64,000 nucleotides of DNA from Bimastos eiseni (Eukaryota > Annelida > Clitellata > Crassiclitellata > Lumbricidae): contig OY365818.1 of the NCBI GenBank assembly GCA_959347315.1, forward strand, positions 7,985,961 to 8,049,960, written 5' to 3'. The position numbers and the translations under genes are program-made. Shown here piece after piece: positions 57,790-64,000 of the stretch. Below the pieces are notes generated by a model. That model was not told the origin of the DNA, did not search any database, and worked only from the letters and a program-made list of their open reading frames with translations. Numbering within the stretch: the first letter of the stretch is position 1; every line of letters begins with the position of its first letter.

Positions 57790-58100
57790 GTCAGTCAGTC
57801 AGTCAGTCAGTCAGTCAGTCAGTCAGTCAGTCAGTCAGTCAGTCAGTCAGTCAGTCAGTCAGTCAGTCAGTCAGTCAGTCAGTCAGTCAGTCAGTCAGTC
57901 AGTCAGTCAGTCAGTCAGTCAGTCAGTCAGTCAGTCAGTCAGTCAGTCAGTCAGTCAGTCAGTCAGTCAGTCAGTCAGTCAGTCAGTCAGTCAGTCAGTC
58001 AGTCAGTCAGTCAGTCAGTCAGTCAGTCAGTCAGTCAGTCAGTCAGTCAGTCAGTCAGTCAGTCAGTCAGTCAGTCAGTCAGTCAGTCAGTCAGTCAGTC
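57790..58100 (+). repeat. (GTCA)n array 3
   Basis: 311 bp pure. Left flank equals that of array 2; the right flank passes into decayed GGTC/CATT units. Confidence 0.97.
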
Positions 58101-58290
58101 GGTCAGTCGGTCAGTCGGTCAGTCGGTCATTCATTCATTCATTCATTCAGTCATTCAGTCAGTCATTCAGTCATTCAGTCTGTCAGTCAGTCATTCAGTC
58201 AGTCATTCAGTCAGTTAGTCAGTCAGTCTGTATGTCTGTCAGTCAGACTGACTGTATGTCAGTCAGTCAGTCAGTCAGTTAATTGGTTGG
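58101..58290 (+). repeat. degenerate CAGT/CATT repeat, continuation of array 3
   Basis: GGTCAGTC, CATTCATT, CAGTCATT and GTCTGTAT variants, fading into unique sequence. Confidence 0.85.
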
Positions 58291-58380
58291 ACAGTGGATC
58301 AGACAGTCACAGAAACAGACCGGTGAACGAAATAGCACCCTTAAGTTGAGGCAAAAGTAAGTAAGCAGAGCGAAATAATC

Positions 58381-58452
58381 TAATATATATATATATATAT
58401 ATACATTCATTTCTAAAGAATTTAAGCTCTTAACAATAATAATTTTAATATA

Positions 58453-58485
<33 letters not shown>

Positions 58486-58492
58486 AAGACTT
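58381..58492. repeat. (TA)n runs
   Basis: Two TA arrays (58381-58403 and 58449-58486) separated by unique sequence. Confidence 0.85.
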
Positions 58493-58737
58493 TATATGCG
58501 TGCCTCAATGTGAAGATGGAGGAAGATATATGGAGGTTGTTATGATTGAGTAGGAAACAGTGGAGCAGGCGGTGGAGGAGGGGAGCTGGACAAGGACGTG
58601 GAAATAGTGGTGGAGGGAATGCGTGGAGGATTTGGAGGAATGGGATGAGTGGAGAAGGAGGCAGACGACATATTACAATTGTTCTCTGGCCATCTAAGAC
58701 CTTTCTGTTCCCACGCACAGACGCCAGTTGAGGACGC
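58493..58737. other. GGTGGAGG-rich stretch
   Basis: Purine-rich plus strand with short open frames; nothing recognised. Confidence 0.4.
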
Positions 58738-58945
58738 CGCTGATTTGAGCGCCGCTATATAAATGCTTGATTACATGGCACTGCATTACATCTTGGTATA
58801 ATACGAGAAAAACATTGAATTTAAGGTTAGAGGCGTTTAGAAGATCATTAATGAATAATAAGAGCAACAAGGGACCAAAGATCGAGCCTTGAGGTACACC
58901 GTGCTTGACAAGCTTAAAGGGGAAGCTCCACCTTGCAGTTTAGTT
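58738..58945 (-). pseudogene. LINE reverse-transcriptase fragment fused to a family D repeat
   Basis: Minus strand 58945 to about 58800 reads KLVKHGVPQGSIFGPLL, then LLLFINDLLNASNLKFNVFL, the well-known GVPQGSILGPLLF...INDL block of Jockey/CR1/L2-type reverse transcriptases. It stops being RT-like just before the FADD motif. Sequence continuous with it (58795-58738, minus) is family D: ATGTAATGCAGTGCC, then ATTTATATAGCGGCGCTC. A different LINE from those at 14, 35-37 and 47 kb. Confidence 0.75.
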
Positions 58946-59338
58946 TAACGTTAAACCCGGGCCGCCCATTTAATGAGTACGCATGCCAATCATATCGAAC
59001 ACTCACAACCCTATAGAGGTCTAGCAGCTGGGACTACGGCCGTCGATTGAGTGGTCAGTTAGGGAACAATGAATTATTAGCTTTGTGCCTCTCTTTCAAT
59101 GGACGCACTATCCGAGGTAAAGACGTAGTTCATTTGCATTTAAATTATAATATGGGTCGCAAATAACATATACACGGACAGACGCACGCACATCACATAC
59201 GGGTCACATAGCACGTAGGTCAGTCCATCTGAATAGGGTGAAAGAGGCCGGGAGACGGCAGAGTATGATGCTCATGGCATTAGATTGGACATAACAACAG
59301 AAAGGTGTAGAAAACAGGGCACATAATTTTGAATTGCA
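58946..59338. other. intergenic stretch, no gene seen
   Basis: Sequence upstream of the RT fragment on the minus strand; no further RT blocks were recognised. Confidence 0.4.
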
Positions 59339-59515
59339 AGACATATATATATATATATATATGCATATATATGTATATATATGTATATATATGTATGTAT
59401 GTATGCATGCATGTATGTATGTGTGTATGTATGTATGTATGCATGTATGTATGCATGTGTGTATGTATGTATGTATGCATGCATGCATGTATATATCACG
59501 TGAATGCATGCATGC
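59339..59515. repeat. TATATG / TATG / CATG array
   Basis: TA run changing to GTAT and GCAT tetranucleotides. The Tyr-Val-Cys-Met frames are artefacts. Confidence 0.9.
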
Positions 59516-61325
59516 TTGCACTCACGTAATGTATGCATATATACCGTTTGTCTTAGTCTGGGGTAATTGTCCTGTGAGGAATTCTCCGTTTCCCTTTTCC
59601 TCATAGTTCCGTTATTGGTACCAACAGGTGATGTTCGAATACTGTCTATCATGTTAGCTGTCATGTTATTATCATGTCCTTGCAAGTATTTACTAACATA
59701 CCGGCCTTCTTATAACAATGATCTATATGAACACAACATAATTATATCCTACAAATAAATCCATATACTAATGTTCAGTTTACAAATTTGCACAATCTTG
59801 TTAGAAGCAGCTTCTAACGCAATCAAGATGAATGCTGGAATAAACTATTTGAGCACTTTCAAGGTACCCTGTATCTGGCACGTGATAGAATATGACTTAG
59901 ATGTGTTGGAACCAGAGAACCAAAAGCCTACTGCCATCAGTGGCAGGTAACTTGGATCACAAGCCGAGGCGCAGTCTATCAAGAAGTTATCGCCAAGCAA
60001 TCGAAGCCAAGCAATCGTATTGTCAGTGTTGAGGTTCCTAGAGTCTGCCTTAGACTGCCCATTTCATTTACAGCAGGCTGTCTATACCCTGCACGAATGA
60101 ATGTATACCCTGCTTGATGCCAAATGCTAATGTGCTATGAATATACTTATATTATCTTGGTGCACGACCGTCTATTCAAAAAGACCGAACCAATTGTTGC
60201 CGTTTCAATTAGTCGGCTGCTATTACCATACGTGAGACTGAGGTTCCTCAGGCCTTGAAAGGCTATTGGAAGTAAGTAAATGCATATTGATTAGATGGGC
60301 GGTCTGATTTTCGACCCCGGTGTTATGCCTTTAAAATTTGATAAATGGCCATTACATTTAACTTGTTGATCCCTGTTTGCTAGATAATTGGCAAACCAAA
60401 AATATAGGCAATGCCTCGAATTTCCAAGTTATATAATTTGGTCATACTTATATATGCCTATAAATATATATATTTGTTTATATAGAGCCTATCCAGCCTC
60501 GTCCAGCAAATGCATTAAAAGGTGACAACTATAGCTATATATATATATATATATATACACAAGTAAATATAAACATTCAGCAGTACATTCATGTAGAATT
60601 AAATTTAAGGAGCTTTGTGTTTATCTCTTGTTCATTTTAATTATCTATTTTTATTTACAGGATACCAAACACTGTAAATGATCTCATCTCAATACGGTAG
60701 AGACGAGAGAATGAATACTGTGGCTATAGTGGGAAACCAGTTCCTACAGCTTGTATTTAAAGCGTTAATATAATGATTAATATAATTAACGATATATATA
60801 TATTATATATATACGTGTATATATTCACGTGTTTATTTTAAAGTGTCATGTCACGGCTTCATTATGAGCAATGTATTTAACTCTTGTTCATGTATATACC
60901 AGATGCATTCAGCAGATATATTTAACCGTCTCTTACTTCTTCTTGAGAGCCTCTTGCTTGTACTTGTGTGTCGTTTATGCGCGTGTACAGATACAGGTCT
61001 ATACGAACTCAAAATATATACCTTTCGCAGAAGAGCTTCTGCAGCATCTTCTTGCTTCCTTCCTCTGTAGCAGCAACCGCCGCAGCAGGCTATGCAGCTA
61101 ATTGCATCAGAGCCAATGCCATTAGTTTATCTATAGAGCGTCTGATCGACGGTTTCTATTCGGGCTATTGTGCCTGCGTTCGACTGCGGTCAATGGCTCA
61201 GCGACGGACGCAATCAGCGGTCCATTCAACAGCCCATCTCCCAGCTCAAGTCACACTCACCACCGCCGCCGTCGACGAAAGACGACGCTACCATGCACGG
61301 CCAACGGATGCCTCTGCTTGTCTTG
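59516..61325. other. intergenic stretch, no gene seen
   Basis: Mostly unique sequence with short TA runs (60538-60557, 60792-60823). Open frames at 60843-61250 have no recognised domain. Confidence 0.4.
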
Positions 61326-61740
61326 CAGACGTCTTCCTCTGCTTTCGCTGCTCTTCCCCCTTTCTCTTTCCCCTACCAATCCCTCCCTTTCCCTACCCTT
61401 CCCTTCTCTTCCCTTCTCTTCCTTTCCTCTTTCCTTCCTTTTTCCTCGTGTCCTTCCCCTTCTCTTCTTCTCCATCTTCACCTTCTTCACCCTCTTCCGA
61501 TCTTCTCCTCCTCCGTGTCTTCCTCCTCCTCTCCCACTCCTACTCTCATTCCTACTTTTCCTCCTTTTCTTCTTCTTCTTTTTCTTCTTTTTCCTCTTCT
61601 TCTTTCTCCTCTTCCTCTTCTTCTTCCCGTCCTCTCCCTTCCACCTCTCCGCTGCTCCTCCTTCTCTTCTCTTTCCGTCCTTCTCCACCTCGTCCTCCAT
61701 CTTCTTCTCCCTCTGTTGAGATTGAATCTCCCTCTCTGTA
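61326..61740 (+). repeat. polypyrimidine (CTT/CTC) tract
   Basis: More than 90% pyrimidine on the plus strand over about 400 bp. Overlapping Ser/Phe/Leu/Pro and Lys/Arg/Glu open frames are composition artefacts. Confidence 0.85.
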
Positions 61741-61894
61741 GAGCTGGATGCAGATGGTCTTAATAAAGCCGGCGATTTAAATTAGTGCAATTTCGCTTCT
61801 CGACGTCGCCGTTTCTTCTTTGTGTCGACAGACGGCGCCACAACACTGTTGCTCAGCAGAAAAGCTTTAAACTCATCATCTACGCCTTCTCTTA

Positions 61895-62110
61895 CGTATA
61901 TATATATATATGTTTAGATGTGTCAATATATATATATATAAAATGTATATATATATTATATTGTTATATATATATATATATCTTACTTCTATATATATAA
62001 AGGATATAATCATATATACACTTCGACACCAATATACAACATGTAATATATATAAATATATACATACGTATATATATTTATATATATGAGATGTATATGA
62101 GCTATTAACC
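61895..62110. repeat. TATA/ATAC-rich stretch
   Basis: Several TA runs in AT-rich DNA. Confidence 0.85.
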
Positions 62111-62299
62111 ATATATAGATAATTCATAAACATTGGTCATTTTGAGTCTATAGTATAGGAGTCTATGTTGCACGACTTCGTCAGGTGCTAATAGTGGTGA
62201 TGATGATAAGAAACTACAACGACAGCTATCATTCAACGATGGCTAAGGTGATTATTACATACGAGTGCTGTTACCAGATTACCGTGACGATTTACTACA

Positions 62300-62348
62300 A
62301 AGGCGACGGCAATGATGACGATGATGATGCTGATGACGATGACGACGA

Positions 62349-62389
<41 letters not shown>

Positions 62390-62450
62390 GCGATGACGAT
62401 GATTACGATGATAGCGATCCGTGATAGTGACGATAATAATAATAATACTA
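62300..62450. repeat. GACGATGAC / GGCGAC array, then AAT units
   Basis: Trinucleotide array with six GGCGAC-type units near 62353-62386. Confidence 0.85.
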
Positions 62451-63357
62451 ATAGTAATAATTTAGCCTGATATATAGAGAGCTCCATATCGGACAAGTCT
62501 CTACCCTCTCTAATCACACTCCCAATGACGCAGAGAAAGAGACAGACATAAGGGGACAGAAAGACATCGAGAGACAGAGGGAGAGAGACAGCGGATTATT
62601 AGTCGAAGAGAGCTAATTACGTATATCTTCGCGTGGGAGGGGGACTGCATAGTCTATATACGGACAGACAAAAACGCATCCGACTACCTTGAGTGCCAAT
62701 TGGACGCAGTCATGCGCGGAATAGCACGGGATGCATGACCGCTCAAATCTCGAAATATCGACGGAATTGACCTTATATATAAATGCACGCATGCGTGGAT
62801 CCGCATCTAACCATTATATATAAATATATATATATATATAACTAACAGAAATACATACATATATATATATATGCACACATTCATGTAGATGCGTACAAAT
62901 TCATCATATATATGGGAATTTTCGATATATCTGTTGTAGACGTGTGAACAATGTTGTCGATTAATTGTGTTTGCCAGAGGCGTTTGCTCGCCAATGCGTT
63001 CGACGCGAGTACACAGTTGTCAAAGCGGCGACTATTTGCCGTGTGACACCATATTGAAGTGGCAACTGTTTGCTCAATCGTCGCTGTAATTTCACTGCTC
63101 ACCTCACGGCGCGAATACGACACTCCGACGAACAGGCACAGTTGCTTGTGAGCAGAAGGCAAGGGACAAGCACAGATACACGCGGAAGGACAGCCTGATT
63201 ATCGGTGGTGCGTTCGAGCGGTAATCTAACCCTGCCGTCCCTTGAGCAAAATTAGCAGCAGAGTTGATACTCTTGGAGGCTTTGTTGAAACGCAGATTGA
63301 TATTGAGCTTTTCCTTTTCATTGGACACTTTTTTGCAAATGCTTCATTCCCATTTTA
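62451..63357. other. intergenic stretch left of the mariner-like element
   Basis: GAGACAGA-rich at 62530-62600, TA runs at 62817-62872. No gene is recognised. Confidence 0.4.
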
Positions 63358-63804
63358 GATTTAGTAACAAGGTAATTCTAACATGAAAACAGTCTTTAAT
63401 ATTTTGTGACGAGTAGTAAGAGATGACTATTTAGCCAGCAAAACCATAGAAATGTTAACTAGAGAGACACCACTCACACCAAGCTTCATTTCTCCCAAAT
63501 TATGGACTCCGAACCGTCCAGATTTACAAAGAGTGGAGCGTTATGCAAGAGCGAGTCTACCACACAGCAATCCATGATGTAAGCGATCTGAAGCAACGCT
63601 TGTTGGAAATGTGAGATGGTCTGGTTTAGAGGATAAGCGACGATGGTGTTTCCCAATGGCGCCAGCGCCTCCAGGCTTGTGTCAAGCAGAAGAAGGACAT
63701 TTTGAACATCTTCTTTAATTAAATAATCAGATGATGATGCTTAGAGTTTCTCCACAAAAATATTATGGACTGTTTTCATGTTAGAAGTACTTTGTTACAA
63801 AATC
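63358..63804 (+). mobile_element. internally deleted Tc1/mariner-like element
   Basis: 447 bp between TA dinucleotides (63356-63357 and 63805-63806). Inverted ends of about 50 bp: left GATTTAGTAACAAGGTAATT, CTAACATGAAAACAGTC; right (reverse complement) GATTTTGTAACAAAGTACTT, CTAACATGAAAACAGTC. Inside lies only the C-terminal part of a transposase (see 63455-63720). The TA flanks and long inverted repeats fit the IS630/Tc1/mariner superfamily. Confidence 0.85.
63455..63720 (+). pseudogene. mariner-like transposase, C-terminal fragment
   Basis: One frame gives TPSFISPKLWTPNRPDL (about 63475-63525), the block around the last catalytic aspartate (the usual N-SPDLNP). After a frameshift the other gives WSVMQERVYHTAIHDVSDLK, QRLLEM, stop, DGLV, stop, and SQWRQRLQACVKQKKDILNI, FFN, stop. 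That is at least one frameshift and two internal stops. The N-terminal DNA-binding part and the first catalytic residues are deleted. Confidence 0.85.
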
Positions 63805-63806
63805 TA

Positions 63807-64000
63807 AAAGAAAATTGTCAGGCATTAGAGATAAAAAATTATATGAAATAAATAGTCTGGCTTACTTTTCATTCAATCACCGGGTAATATATGAATTGTG
63901 CATTATATTAACCATTTGCATGAATTATAATTATATCAATAATTGTTTGTATTGCGAACTGCATTTGTTTTTCGCGTAGGCCCTACTTTGTTAAACCGTA
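63807..64000. other. AT-rich end of window, no gene seen
   Basis: No feature recognised. Confidence 0.4.

Noticed and set aside
61168..61763. Overlapping 183-257-residue open frames and the Lys/Arg/Glu minus-strand frame
   Set aside because: All follow from one polypyrimidine tract; three overlapping open frames of equal quality is the sign of composition, not coding.

Overview
This is about 64 kb of nuclear DNA from an animal, most likely a marine invertebrate. The supporting evidence is a spliced gene with GT-AG introns, an intronless animal-type tRNA-Trp, a tRNA-derived SINE family, several non-LTR retrotransposon remains, hAT-like and Tc1/mariner-like elements, and a very heavy microsatellite load. 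The most informative gene encodes a BCL3-type nuclear I-kappa-B. The recurrent 'taggcct' words recall echinoderm or other invertebrate deuterostome DNA, but this is only an impression; I cannot name the species.

Genes. (1) A tRNA-Trp(CCA) at 2882-2953. (2) An intronless, GC-rich minus-strand gene at 9345-10400 encodes a 351-residue ankyrin-repeat protein with a SOCS-box-like C-terminus. Two perfect CRE palindromes lie about 320 bp upstream of its start. (3) A five-exon plus-strand gene, 16558-29171, encodes about 1133 residues. Its N-terminal region is long and unrecognised, with two putative NLSs, three tandem 24-25-residue repeats and a PIDLS CtBP-docking-type motif. Six ankyrin repeats closely resembling BCL3 follow. 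All four introns join in frame. I see no other convincing protein gene.

Layout. 1-9.3 kb is intergenic, with the tRNA and a 1.06 kb chain of three different microsatellites (3561-4620). 9.3-10.7 kb holds the ankyrin/SOCS-like gene. 10.7-16.2 kb is repeat-rich intergenic DNA. 16.2-29.3 kb holds the BCL3-like gene; a SINE lies in its last intron. 29.4-43.5 kb has a second SINE copy, a cluster of (ATT)n tracts with embedded non-LTR fragments (35.1-37.2 kb), a hAT-like MITE and long simple repeats. 43.6-58.1 kb is a nearly perfect tandem duplication of a 7.1 kb unit whose boundaries are three (GTCA)n tracts. 58.1-64 kb holds an RT fragment, AT- and CT-rich repeats and a deleted mariner-like element.

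The strongest unusual structures are: the 7.1 kb duplication; the set of 5'-truncated non-LTR fragments that all lie between (ATT)n tracts, suggesting a TAA-targeting element of the Dong/R4 kind; and the architecture of the BCL3-like N-terminal region. The two protein genes both encode ankyrin proteins, but nothing in the sequence links them functionally.
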